Shown piece after piece: positions 48,709 through 59,396 of a stretch of DNA of 64,000 nucleotides (its first letter is position 1; each line of letters begins with the position of its first letter). Below the pieces are notes generated by a model. It saw only the letters and a list, made by a program, of their open reading frames with translations. It made no database searches and was not told the origin of the DNA. The DNA is from Gaeumannomyces sp. JS-464 (Eukaryota > Ascomycota > Sordariomycetes > Magnaporthales > Magnaporthaceae), in assembly GCA_002197995.1 (NCBI GenBank), contig NGZR01000005.1:682001-746000 (forward strand). The letters are read 5' to 3'. Both the position numbers and the translations under genes were made by a program.

Positions 48709-49760
48709 TCAGATCCGGTGGGGGATCGAATCCCTCCTCGCAATGGTCTTCTTGCACAGCAGCGAGTTCTTGCACTCGCGCTTGTTGACAAAGTCGTCGA
48801 GGTTGCGCAGCGTGCACTCTGCGATCTCGATCAGGGCCTCCTCGGTGAAGAAGGCCTGGTGGCCGCAGACGACGACGTTGGGGAAGGTCATGAGGCGCAT
48901 GAGCTCGTCGTCCTGGATGATGTCTGCCGAGTGGTCGTTATAGAAGAGCGCGCCCTCGCCCTCGTAGACGTCCAGGGCCAGGCCGCCCAGCTTATGGGAC
49001 TTGAGGGCCTCGATGACGGCCTTTGTGTCGATGAGGCCGCCGCGCGACGTGTTGACGAGCAGGGCGCCCTGCTTCATCTTGCCGAGCGTCTCGGCGTTGA
49101 TCAGGTGGCGCGTCTTGTCCATGAGCGGGCAGTGCAGCGACACGACGTCGGAGCGGGAGAGCAGCTCGTCCAGGGCGACGTACTCGCCGTAGGCGCGGAA
49201 GTCGTCGCTCTTGAAGACGTCGTAGGCCAGCAGGGTGCAGCCGAAGCCGTGCATGATGCGGGCGAGCGCGAGCCCGATGCGGCCGACGCCGACGATGCCG
49301 ACCGTCTTGCCCGTCAGGGTGCGGCCCAGCAGGCCGTCGAGCGAGAAGTTGCCTTCGCGCACGCGGTTGTAGGCCCGGTGCGTCTTGCGGTTGACCGTCT
49401 GGATCAGCGCGACGGCGAACTCGGCCACGGCCTCGGGCGAGTACGACGGCACGTTTGCGACCTGCAGGCCCAGCTCCTCGGCCGCGTCCAGGTCGACATT
49501 ATTGTACCCGCGCACCGGAGCAGCACGGCGCGGACGCCGAACCTGTGCAGGCCCTCGAGCACGGGCCGCGAGAGGTTGTCGTTGACGAAGGCGCACACGG
49601 CGTCGGCGCCCTGGGCCAGCGACATGGTCTCCGGGCTAAGCGGCAGGTTGTGGAAGGTGATGTCGACATTGGCGTGCGACGAGTCGGCCTGGTGCGCCTT
49701 GTGCACCTGGCGGATGTACTGCTTGTCGTAGGACTTGGCGCTGAAGACGGCGAGCTTCAT
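48709..49760 (-). CDS. D-2-hydroxyacid dehydrogenase, D-lactate dehydrogenase type, one frameshift
   Basis: NAD-dependent enzyme reducing 2-keto acids such as pyruvate to D-2-hydroxyacids in the cytosol. The N-terminal catalytic half begins MKLAVFSAKSYDKQYI and continues to LSRPVLEGLHRFGVRAVLLR. The NAD-binding domain has VGIVGVGRIGLALARI followed by LLAYD. Catalytic positions are Arg in LLVNTSRGGLID, Glu in LDVYEGEG and His in VVCGHQAFFTEEA. The frame is broken in a G3 run (plus CCC, 49507-49509). One more G gives RCAGYNNVDLDAAEE, the conserved AGYNNVD motif of D-lactate dehydrogenases, and 1,053 nt (350 aa), the usual family size. It is intronless. The ATG at 49760 is the only start that keeps the full N-terminal strand. 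Confidence 0.92.
49507..49509 (-). other. Putative 1-nt deletion frameshift in the dehydrogenase
   Basis: GCGGGTACAATAATG read with four Gs restores AGYNNVD, one of the best-conserved motifs in this family. Confidence 0.85.
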
Positions 49761-51245
49761 TGTGGCAGGCGGGGTAGGCGAAGCTGCTGTGGATGGTGGT
49801 TTAGGGGGGTTAAATGTGTTGAAAATGATGAGAGGGTTGGGAAGAGCAGAGTCTTTAGGTGTTAGTCTAGGTTCTAGGGACGAGCTGGCGATGCCCGGCG
49901 AGAATGGGCTCTTGATGATGAATCATTTATGATGGTTTATCTGCTATGTGTGCGCGGTCTCTTGGTTCCTGAGAAGGGCGACAACTTTCAAGATAAAGGT
50001 GGCGGGCGGACTGCACAGGATGATGGTGGGGGTGCTTGCCAAGCAGCGCGCTCGCCATACTGTCGGGTGGCGGTGGTGCTGCTTCCCTGGCCCCGCGACG
50101 CTAAACCCACGTGCAGAAACGGTGCTTTTCGCTGGAGCGGCGTTGCGGCGGCTTCTGGGTGACATCATGGCGCCACAAATCCCAGCATGGCACGCGCTCT
50201 CGCCCGTTCCGTCCAGACCCGGCTTATGGGTGCACAAGCCATTTTTAGCTGCCTTCGGAAGCCTCCATCGTTGCATGTTTCTGACATTCCGGCGCTGTAA
50301 GGGATAAGACGAAAATTGTCACATCATGCTGCTCGGTTTCTTTGCCCGATCCTAATTGATAGGCTCAATTCTCGGTCGTGTTAATCTTACAACCCGCGTT
50401 TGCCACTGCGATAAACTCCCCGTTGACAGCGCAGCGCCTGGGCCCAACGGCAAGTCGCCTGATCCATCGGTGCTGCGGCAGTGTCACAGTGGCCTGCCTT
50501 TTGTCAAATATTTATCGCAACCTACCAGTGTCCGAGGAAAATTCGACATTTACCGACCAGATGAATCGAGGTTTTTCTCGTGCGACAAGGAAATGGGAAG
50601 AAAACAATCGAAATTGCATGACAGGGGCAGCCTGGGCGACCTGCACAACTGGAAGCGTCCCCTTCTGGGCGACCGGAGTGTCTCCTTTGCATTCGCGCCA
50701 GGGACTGGATGGACAAACGACTGCTTGAATAGCCCTAGTCCCACAACCGCAAACAGCGCAGTCGCTGTCATCGACCCAATGCATCCACATTACACTATGG
50801 GGCGGACCATTCTGTCTTCCATCCGCCGACAGCCCCTCGCCTGCTGACAGCGGGCGGGCCGCAAACTTCGAAGACGGATGGGGAGCCATGTGGAAGCGGG
50901 AAGCAATCAGAGTGCAGGGACACAATACTGCAGGGCACGGAGCCTGCAGCCGCTGTCAACGTCTTCCCAGCGGCGTGGCTCAACGGCCTGCAGCTTCAAA
51001 CCTTTCCCGTCGACCTTGGACCGATGGTGACCGAGCCTTGTGCACCCGCGGCGAGAACATGGCTGGCGACAAACGTGGATACAGGGGGAGTCTTATTTTG
51101 CAGATTGGAAATACAAAGCTAATTATCTAGAAGGAAAAACTGGGACTGTGGTGATGTATACTTGCGTTACAACAACGTAGCTGTGGGTGGCATTACAAAC
51201 AGTGCAAACGACAGGAATCTTGGCAAATGTCTATCTACAACGAGG
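49761..51245. other. Dehydrogenase promoter and intergenic region, no gene seen
   Basis: The left part should contain the dehydrogenase promoter. Open frames up to about 160 codons (50356-50847 plus) have no coding bias or known domain. Confidence 0.4.
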
Positions 51246-51855
51246 CTACACCCACGCCACGACGGTCGGGGATGCCACAAACAAGGCAGAGGGCGACTGT
51301 GCTGGACGCGGGCCGCCTGAATGCTCGGACGGCGTGCAGGGAGGAGACGGAGGCGGTGAATGGGCAGCTATGGGGACAGCAGGAGCTGCACTAGGCGCAG
51401 CAATACTGACGACTGCAGGGGTGTTCACGGACTCTATAAAGCTCTTTCGACGAGCCGAGTAGTTGGTATATAGACCCAGTGAGAGTGGCGATGCCACAGA
51501 GGTCTCGCCGAGGTTCGCTCTACTTGCTTGAGCGCATGCGCCGTAGTGTGTCGTTCCAGCGGTCGGCTGCCACCACGAGCTAATTTGCTCTCGCGGCACC
51601 ACCTCGGACAGGCTTTCCGGCGCAGCTGTCACAATCCCAGATCGTATATCCTCAGCGCCCGGCCGATACCCGCCACCAGCTTGCCCTGGAGCGGCAGCAG
51701 AGCCACGGTGGGCTCTTCGACTTGGTCTTGTGGATGAACTCAAGTTCCTACCCAGTGACGCTGAGCAACTGAACGATATCTGGGCCAGTGAGGCTGTTCA
51801 GCCGCATCCTTGGGGAAGAATTTTGCGTGATGGTCGCGTACGTGAGCTTGACCAT
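51246..51855 (-). CDS. Tentative small Ala/Pro/Ser-rich protein, frameshifted
   Basis: Unknown and uncertain. An ATG at 51855 opens [20 protein letters not shown] and continues to LLSVTG, then stops. One base fewer in the following GGG (plus CCC, 51751-51753) continues as [16 protein letters not shown] and runs to 51246, giving 202 aa with a Pro/Ala-rich end ([16 protein letters not shown]). It is included because the same type of indel occurs in clear genes of this window. There is no domain and no splice evidence. It may well be non-coding. Confidence 0.25.
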
Positions 51856-52271
51856 GCAAGCATAAGCGAGGGGGAGGGCGGGATGGTGAAGGTCTGGATG
51901 TGAAGCTCTAGCGGCACTGCGCGCACGTGGCGGCTGAGGTTGTAGATACCGTGATGTTTTGCGGTTGTCCGACAGGGCATGTCGCGAAGCTACCATTTGC
52001 AGGATAACGGCCGAACGCCTCCATGTCGCGCGCATCGGTGAGAGACACGTTCAGCTGATGAGAAAACGAGAATCACCGATTCTCCCCAGGGGGCAAGGGT
52101 ATCTGCGCATCATACCGAAGCAGAATTCAGTAAGCGCTGGATTGTTCACCCACTAATAGAGAGCGTCAGCTGGCTTTAGACCGGCGTGAGGCGGGTCAGT
52201 CTAGCCTGTGAAGTGAAAGCTCGGGATGGATTCCTTGGTGGGTCTGAGGCTTGGGTTCAGCAGAGTACTTC

Positions 52272-53266
52272 TCACGGACAGCGACACCGGCGGCATTTCC
52301 GGTTGCCGTACCACGGCCCGAACCTGGCCGTACGGCTTCTTCTTATGCGGAGAGGTCTACCGGCTTGGCCCTTGGTCGATGCTATGCCCGGGCGGGTCCC
52401 CTCCCCAGGACGGGGCGGCATGGTCGCGTGAAGATAGGCATCATAGTCGGGCGACTTGAGCCTCCATTCCTCCATCCACGCCCGCAGAACCTCAACGGCA
52501 GCACGGAAGAGCCTCTCTTCAGTCGGCGGCGCCTGGACCCGGTCGAGCTTCTTAAGCTCGCGCCCAAGGCCGGCAGCCGTGGTGGACTTGAAGAAGTCTG
52601 CGCAGTCGTCTCTTGCCTTTTTGGGCGGCAGAGCATCGCACAGCGGGTTCCACACGCGGTGGGGGCCTGCGCCGTGCAGCAGCTCAAAGCAGAACCGCAG
52701 CGCGTGGTCGTCGGCTGTGAAGCCGGTCTTGTCGGCGCTGCCGAGGACGTGACAGGGCTTGAGCTCCATGTCTGCGATCTCATCCGGGCACGGGAGCCGG
52801 GGGCTCTTGCAGATTGAGAGTGCATGGGATGAGGAAGTCGGTCTGGTACTCTAGGAAAGCGGTCTCGGCATGACGGCCAAAGGCCCACTCTCGAAGACAA
52901 TATCTCCAGGTATCTTTGCTTGGGAGATCGAAATCGACGGCGAGGATATCTAGGGTCGTTTGCTCGCGGAGGTTTCGCTTGGAGTCCAGGCTCGTTAGCG
53001 GTGCAACCATGTTCTGGGACGAGGGCAAAGTCTTGTTGTTTGACAATGTGAGGATGGCTTGATGCTGGTTTGGGTCTTTTGGGCAGTGGATATTGCAAAT
53101 ATTCTATCAGGAGGTGAGACTTCGCAGTCAGATTGCTTACCTGCTGGAGCTCGGCAACTGGCAAACACCCTTTTATGAAATTCTCGTGGCGACGAGAAGT
53201 AGCCTCGTGGAGGACAAAGAAACGAGATATTAATAGATGAAAGGCTGGTTTTTGGATTCTATTCAT
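52272..53266 (-). CDS. Hypothetical two-exon protein, one frameshift
   Basis: I do not recognise a domain. Exon 1 (53266-53141) starts MNRIQKPAFHLLISRFFVLH and ends VAELQQ at a good GTAAGC donor. The 76-nt intron contains CTGAC and ends CAAACCAG, and exon 2 (from 53064) continues HQAILTLSNNKTLPSSQNM. The frame breaks in a C5 run (plus G5, 52799-52803). With C4 it reads CTLNLQEPRLPCPDEIADME and goes on with well-biased codons (LRFCFELLHGAGPHRVWNP, LFRAAVEVLRAWMEEWRL). Corrected spliced length is divisible by three (305 aa). The upstream end is less sure; more exons could lie before 53266. The acidic and helical composition suggests a soluble intracellular protein. Confidence 0.55.
52799..52803 (-). 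other. Putative 1-nt insertion frameshift in the hypothetical gene
   Basis: C5 (G5 on plus) read as C4 joins the two coding halves. No intron signal fits here. Confidence 0.55.
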
Positions 53267-54673
53267 CGTCAATGGCAGAAAACAGGCGTTTCTAAAGGGA
53301 AATTCGCGGGTGATCCAAAGAACAATGCAGAAAAGACAAAAGGCTAGCATGGAAATCATTGAGGCTGCCCCTCGGTGAGACCTCGGCCAACAATGCCCTG
53401 CCAAGCTGAAGGGCTGGGTTGCTGACTGTTCAGTGCCGCCTGGAAACGGCTTCCAGCCTGTTCTGTGCCACCGGCCGGGTGTCCTGGGGAGCTCCTTCTC
53501 TTTTTGCAGTTCATGTACCTTGAGGCGCTTGGGGCCCCCGCCGTACATGATTTCAACCCCTCCTAGGGCCAGCCCACCCTCTCCCAAACTCTTCCACAAC
53601 CAACACCATTACCACTCCAAGCATATTTCAGCTCGAAAGCAGATCGCCAAGGTTCGTTCCCATCTTCCTCCTTCCCATCCAGCGTGATGCAAGATCATGC
53701 GATTATGGATCCATTATCTTCTGTTCCTGCACTCCAATCTCTTCTACCTGCCTCTCGCGCGACAAGACTGACCATTCGGACAAGAGCAGAGAAGACTCTC
53801 TGTCTCTGTACATACCAGTGAGCAGTAGGAGTAAAGAGCCTCCCTCGGCGACGCCGATAGCTATATAGCTCGTTAGCGAGTACCTGCGACGATGGCGAGG
53901 GCCGTGATACCTGTCCCTGACAAAGGATCGCCGGCGATATCTACTCTTAGTAAGAACAGTCCCCAAAACTTGACACCCGCTAGAAAGATGCACCAGGCTA
54001 ACATTCTGGGTGATATTTTCACAGTCGCCAAGATGGCGAACCGACATTGGGAGCAGAATAAGGGGGCGACCATCTAATTATGTGGGGAACCTAGACGAGT
54101 GGTTTGGCGAGGTGCCGCCCACTATTGATCTGTATTTTCCAGAAACAGGCACTGGGAGCAGAATAAGGAAGCAGAAGAAGGAAGCAACCATCTAGGTGGG
54201 GAACCTGAACAAGCGGCTCGGCGAGGCGCTCGTATGGGGGACTTAGAAAAGATATTGGTATTCTTTGGTGTGTACACCTATCACCCGGGAACAAGAAGGC
54301 GACCATCTACGTGGGAAGTCAGGAAAAATAATTAACAGGTTGATCTTTCTCTCTGACAAAGCGAACGTGGTAGAGGCAGGAAGCCCTGTAATTGTATATA
54401 CACGAGTGTGCCCAGTGATCGAGATCTAGCGCGCCTAGAAGAGAACGCCCTAGTGATCTGTGCCTGCCCGTTCAAAGGCATCCGTGACGTAGACGAAATT
54501 AGAAATCCCGACCCAAGGTTAGCACAAGCTTGAGAAATCCACTTCCTTCGTGACACCCAGCACATCCTGTCTGCCGTTTTGACATCCAATCCATCGATTA
54601 CCTCAAGAGAGCAGCTCAGCGCTGTCAATGTCTGCACAGACGCCCCAAGATCCTGCCAAGAACAATCTTCAAG
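53267..54673. other. Intergenic region with degenerate repeats
   Basis: No gene is supported. The stretch 54046-54320 contains partial copies of one sequence, listed separately. Confidence 0.4.
54046..54320. repeat. Degenerate direct repeats, about 100-bp spacing
   Basis: Copy 1 (about 54046-54117) and copy 2 (about 54150-54231) share GGGAGCAGAATAAGG, ACCATCTA, TGGGGAACCT and GGCGAGG blocks in order. A third fragment near 54289-54315 has the ACCATCTA-GTGGGAA part. Differences are mostly C/T and G/A. Confidence 0.65.
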
Positions 54674-55064
54674 ATGCGGCCACCGGCTCGTCATCCGCCT
54701 CCTCCGCCGTACCCGCCCAAGCCCCGTCCGATCAGCACCACGCCGGACTACACGCCGCCCAGCACGCCTCAGATCGGCGATTGAACGCGCATTGCCGCTT
54801 TCTTGCTCCCATTGCCTCCGGAACATCTCCTCTCGCGCCAAAGATGACGGATTCGGATGCCGTCTGCTCCCACCGGACAGCTTCCATGTCCCTAGCCCGC
54901 TCAACATCCATGCCTCCGAGGTGCCACCGAGGCACACGACTTGTCGCTTCTACGTCCCCAAGAAACAACCCAATGCCCCTCCTACGACGGCGACACCGGT
55001 GAAGCAAGCTCGCACTCCCCATCAAACACCCGGCTTAGCCTTCGTCCTCTCACCTCGGCTCTGA
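54674..55064 (+). CDS. Tentative proline-rich, CxxC-containing small protein, frameshifted
   Basis: Unknown family. An ATG at 54674 opens a strongly G/C-third-biased, proline-rich frame (HPPPPPYPPKPRPISTTPDY, TPPSTPQIG) that stops at once. One base fewer in the GG at 54776-54777 continues as AIERALPLSCSHCLRNISSR, then DDGFGCRLLPPDSFHVPSPL, to a TGA at 55062-55064 (129 aa). The last 83 bp overlap, antisense, the end of the C2H2 gene on the minus strand. It could be a real convergent gene or a chance pair of frames. Confidence 0.35.
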
Positions 55065-55401
55065 ACGTCCTGACTTCGTCCATGGCGGTGGGAGACTCGG
55101 CAGCGAAGCTGTTGCTCCGACGGCGGGGGAGGCCGTCGATGTTCTCAAGCTCGTCGCTTATCATGCTGATGCGGGTGTGTCTCTTGGAGCTCTTGGGGTC
55201 CCAGGAGTCGGAGAAGAACCCCTTGAGCAGGCGGGCGCGCTCGTCGCAGGTGGCCGGGGACCGGGCCTGGTGCATGGCGTCCTCGTGCTGGCGCAGATCT
55301 TGTTCGTTTTGGAAGGGGATGAAGCGAGGGCAGCGGCGGCAGTGGTAGGCCGAGTACTCGCGGACAGAGTACCGCCTGATGGGCGTGGCTGGACGCTCCA
55401 T
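54982..55401 (-). CDS. Small single C2H2 zinc-finger protein
   Basis: Protein of 139 aa beginning MERPATPIRRYSVREYSAYH. Residues 20-45 form one C2H2-type finger (CRRCPRFIPFQNEQDLRQH followed by four residues and a second His). It is followed by a basic/acidic linker (ISMISDELENIDGLPRRRSN) and a short tail. With a single finger it could bind nucleic acid or protein; no pathway can be named. It is intronless and has good third-position bias. Its 3' end overlaps the tentative plus-strand gene. A C-terminal extension through a missed intron is possible. Confidence 0.55.
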   Translation of the reverse strand: MERPATPIRRYSVREYSAYHCRRCPRFIPFQNEQDLRQHEDAMHQARSPATCDERARLLKGFFSDSWDPKSSKRHTRISMISDELENIDGLPRRRSNSFAAESPTAMDEVRTFRAEVRGRRLSRVFDGECELASPVSPS

Positions 55402-58162
55402 CGTTTCTCAACTACGGAATTGGCAATGTTTGGTCAGGGATGAGAGCGTATCAGGAGAGCAGAGAGCTGGCCTGCTTGGAGACGGAGACGAGACAAGACA
55501 GAGCAGAGAATGGCGTTGCCGGCTCGTCCTTGAAATACCTACGTTCGCAGCACTTTACTATCAGTCAAACCCTTCATCTTCAACAATAGTATACCATTCC
55601 CACACTGCCGTTGAGCAACCAACGCACACGTCAATGATTGGATGCGGCGCGCTTGGCATCAAGCACGGGAGGGGACTAGCCGCATCAAAGGAGCCCAACG
55701 GCGCTGCCCCACGAGCGGTCCGCGCAAGGGACAGAAGCTCCAATGCGCGATCAAGAAACCTCAAAGATTGTGCCATGATTGGATGGATCGCCCTCGCTCC
55801 TCCGTGACAGCTAAAGTTGGGTGCCCGAGACTAGCCTAGCTTCTCCACGACATTTGCAGCCCAAAGCCCAAAGTTTGCGTGCCTGGCTCCATAGTGTCGG
55901 GATGGACGGGTTGCTGCCAAGCTCAGGCACTCGCGTGGCCGAGTGGGATTCAGCCATGCAGACACCTTACCCAGTAAAGATATGCTCCCCGGACGAAGCT
56001 ATCTACAAATATCAGCGTCGACATGGACACTCGAGTCAAAGGCGGAGACGTGGCCGCCAGGTAGCGTCGTCACGCGCCCGTTGCATCAACAACGCAGGCA
56101 CATCGGGTTTTTTTGGATGAGGCGACCTGTCCGAGAGCATGCAGGAGCAGACCATAGCTTGAGGGGGTGCCAACAAACAAGTAAAATGGAAACTAGAGAC
56201 GTCTGCATTGCATATGAGCGGGACTCGACCAGCAAATACACCCGCGACGACGTGCTGGTATTGCATCGGGCCCACGTAGGCCATGCACCACACTATCCAT
56301 TGCGCTAGTGATCCAGATGAAGCCGTGTTTAACCGCTGTCCAGCGTGGAGGAATCCGCACGAGTTATTGGGGGCCACTTCTCGATGCTGCGAGATTATCA
56401 CGTGACAGTCGTATCAGGTGGAATTCGACATGTATCTGGTCGCCAGGCAAAAAGAGAAATGTCACAAATATTGGATAATAGAACGAGCTATTAAGCCCAA
56501 AAAAGAAGCAGAATTAATCTCGGTGGGCCAGGCATGAGCAAATTCAGGACCGCCGCGCTTACAAGCAGCTAGTGGCATACAGAAGGCAAAACACAACACG
56601 CTTGCTCACCGTCCAAGTTCAGGTGCAAAGCCATAAGCGAAGAGAGCAGGACTGAGGAGAGCGGCGCCATCAAGGAAAAAGCCGTAACTTACAATCTGGA
56701 TGATAAAAAGAGCTCCTCGTGGCGTCTACAAGGGCGCAGTGCTGTAATCATCGTCCGTTCCATCGTCCCTCAAACGCTCTCACGTGGCATTTTGCAAAAG
56801 TCCCTGATGTCCGAGAGGGGATGTGCAAGGGTGGGGCCAAGCTCCTCCCTCCGCGGTGGTGGATGGCCATGCTCAAGGGTGGGAGCCCAGTCCAGCAATG
56901 GAGGGGAACCTAGCTCCGAGAACTACCAGACAGGAAGGGGCGCGCCTGACATGGGGGATGCAGACAGCCCGGCAACATGCAGATCTGATCTTGCAAGCAC
57001 AACACGTGCCGCTGATAGAGGAAGGCTGCTCCTCCTCGGTGTACTTGTGTAGCAGCCTCCTGCACAGCTAGGTAGTTCTCGGCGATATTTGGGCAGCGGC
57101 TTGAGGTCAACGATGTCTACAACTAGTTTCATCCCAGCATGCAAAGACATAGAAAGGCCCCGCCCAGGTACTGGGAAGCCACAGAATGTGGTGACGGGGC
57201 GCACCGGACAGATTGGATCTCTGTCATTGACCCGTCTGGGTCGACTCTTGTCATGCTATCTAGGCGGAAGCGAGCCTCCAGGCATGTCATTCACGTGTCA
57301 GCCTGTCTACCATGTTTTGTAGCATGTGCTTTTGTTGGGTGGAGCAGTGCGAGCCGGCTAGAGGGATCTTCTACTGCAGGCTCAGGAACCCGCGCGGCCG
57401 AGCTACGCGTGACGAACCGTAAATCCCCAACACCTGTCAGCGCTCAGGGTGGCTTGAGCACAGTCATTCCTTCCTTTCTGAGCCTGGGACAGCCTCAAGT
57501 GATAACAACACGGGATCTACCAGACGCTGACCGGCCCCTCCTCAACCTGCTATGACGTGCTCCTGCTCCAACAAACCCTTACAGAGACCTCAAACCACCA
57601 TCCCTGGGGAGGAGGATCGTAAGATCGCCCGTGATTAGGGGTTGGAAGAAAGGCTCTTTCCTGCTTCAGCGCATGCGTCTTCCTAGGCTGTGCTCACTGT
57701 CCCGTGCATGGATGGGCTTGTCCACCCATCCGTCTCACGTAGATTCCGTCCCAGCGAGATCATGACAGCCTGGGATGTGTACACGCAAGAGTCGCCAGCG
57801 TAGTGGCGGCTGAGTAAGGGTCTATTGGCCGCTGCCGTGTCTCATGCGTGGTTGGAATGTTGCGTCCACACGACCTGGAATGGGTCCATCACGCTCCTTC
57901 CTTCCCGTGCTTTCCGTTTTCCGGTGCTCTCTAGGTCCGAGCCAGCTGTGAAAATGTCTCTCTGTGCATGAGCAGTTCTTTTCCCGTCTCTGATCTTCAC
58001 TTCACTCTTCTGCTTCCCGACTTTGTGGTTTCCAGTGTCTTATCTCCATTTTTAGAGCATTCCTTGATAGTTACTTTCATCTTTAAATTTTTTATTCCTT
58101 GCTAGCTGATTTACTTTCCGCCCGGCCTACTACATACAGCTCTACTTTGCACGGGCCGCAGT

Positions 58163-58196
<34 letters not shown>

Positions 58197-58467
58197 TGGT
58201 CCCTGCTCCTCCTCGTTCAGCCTCGTCTTGTGGAAAATATTCTCCTTTCTATTCCTTTACTTTTCTGGTTCCCAACCTGGAAACCTCTTACCACTTATAG
58301 TTGAGATCCGTGTTTGTCCATCTCGTCCTCAAATATCGAACTTCGTTCTAGTTCGGCCTGTGTCACAGTGCTGTTCTCTTCGCCGTCGACGAGCTTTCCT
58401 TGGGCGGGCTCCGTGTTGAGGATGTGCTCGGGGGCGGATTCGGGACTGGTCAACGCCGACCCAATGA
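55402..58467. other. Gene-poor interval with a poly-C tract
   Basis: No gene is supported. A tRNA-like stretch near 56210-56315 is too degenerate to call. Around 57900-58300 the plus strand is pyrimidine-rich and contains a C33 run. Confidence 0.4.
58164..58196. repeat. Poly-C tract of 33 bases
   Basis: An uninterrupted C33 (G33 on minus) within a C/T-rich stretch. Its exact length is unlikely to be reliable. Confidence 0.95.
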
Positions 58468-58706
58468 TCAGTAGAATCCAGGGCTGGAGCCGCCATATTT
58501 TATTGAATGGAGCCTTGGGTTGCTCCCGCCGCAGCCGGCGTAGCAGCTGCCCTTGTCGAAGCACTTGATGACTATGCCGCAGTCGGACAGCATCCTCTCG
58601 CCGTCGCAGAACCCCAGAGCCCGTTAGGGGTGTCGACGCGACAGTGCCAGCCGCGGACGGCCTCCCGGGCCATGTGGCCCAGGAACGCCACGGTCGTGGG
58701 CGGGAA
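58468..58706 (-). CDS. Cysteine-rich small protein exon, frameshifted; start not found
   Basis: Unrecognised family. After a good acceptor (TTTTCGTCCACAG) the minus strand reads FPPTTVAFLGHMAREAVRGW, HCRVDTPNGLWG. With one more G in a G4 run (plus C4, 58613-58616) it continues FCDGERMLSDCGIVIKC, FDKGSCYAGCGGSNPRLHS, to a TGA at 58470-58468. The joined 79 residues hold six cysteines, as in many secreted fungal small proteins. Codons are strongly G/C-third before and after the break. No convincing upstream exon with a signal peptide was found within 600 bp. It may be partial, decayed or dependent on further sequence errors. Confidence 0.4.
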
Positions 58707-59396
58707 CTGTGGACGAAAAGCCCTAGAGCACGACGCCACGTCTTGTTTTCATGTTTCCTCCACCTAGATACGGCCACCAGCGCTTCCTGGGTCGCATTCG
58801 CGCGTCCTTGAGTGTGCAACATCCTTTGTTTCCTCCCTCGCGGCGCGACACAAGTCCCATGCATCTGGCCAGGCGACTCGCCCATTATGCAGGATCAGGC
58901 TCGGTTGAAGGAATGCATTCAATGTGTCGGGGGTGGTGGGGTCACTTGTGGCCAAACACTGTCGAGGTACCTCGGGTACCTAGGTTCAAGGCGAGGACGT
59001 GTCGGGTACCGGCCCAGAGCTGGCGCCGTCTGGCGCTTAGCAACTGCCAGGTAAGTAAGTAGGTACCTAGGTAGGTACCTAGTGTTGGACAGCGACCAAG
59101 GTACTGTTGAGCCGTTCGCTTTGCGGCCCCAACACCGCACATGCCTGTCTGCGCCATATCAATATGGAACCCCAGCCACCGACGGTGGTACCTGGAGACC
59201 GAACCGAGTCCATGCGGATTCGGCATTCGTCGATGAGCTCTTCCGGCAACCACCAGACGCTGAGGGCAGGACTTCTATCGGGGAGGGAGCGCAAAGGCCG
59301 AACAGTTGGTAAAATCAAAGATTCTTGAAGCCAGTCGGATAATAATGTCTAAACACAGTCCCGGCAAAACGTTTGCAGATAATTCCAAAGCCTCCT
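58707..59396. other. Intergenic region with TAGGTA palindromic repeats
   Basis: The stretch lies between the cysteine-rich exon and the GT61 gene. It contains GGTACCTAGGTA-type repeats at about 58966-58984 and 59050-59082. An upstream exon of the cysteine-rich gene may lie here. Confidence 0.4.
59050..59082. repeat. GGTACCTAGGTA palindromic microsatellite
   Basis: Overlapping GTAAGT, GTACCTAG and GGTAGGTACCTAG units. Similar tracts lie at 58966-58984 and 5318-5337. Confidence 0.8.

Noticed and set aside
48718..49731. 337-codon plus-strand frame opposite the dehydrogenase
   Set aside because: Antisense shadow; composition Val/Asp/Arg/Gly-rich with no domain, while the minus strand has the complete dehydrogenase motifs.
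56210..56315. Minus-strand stretch with a TAGCGCAATGG A box and a GGTCGAGTCC near-B box
   Set aside because: The B box lacks one T, the outer ends do not pair as an acceptor stem, and the anticodon arm is not formed. It is at most a decayed tRNA.
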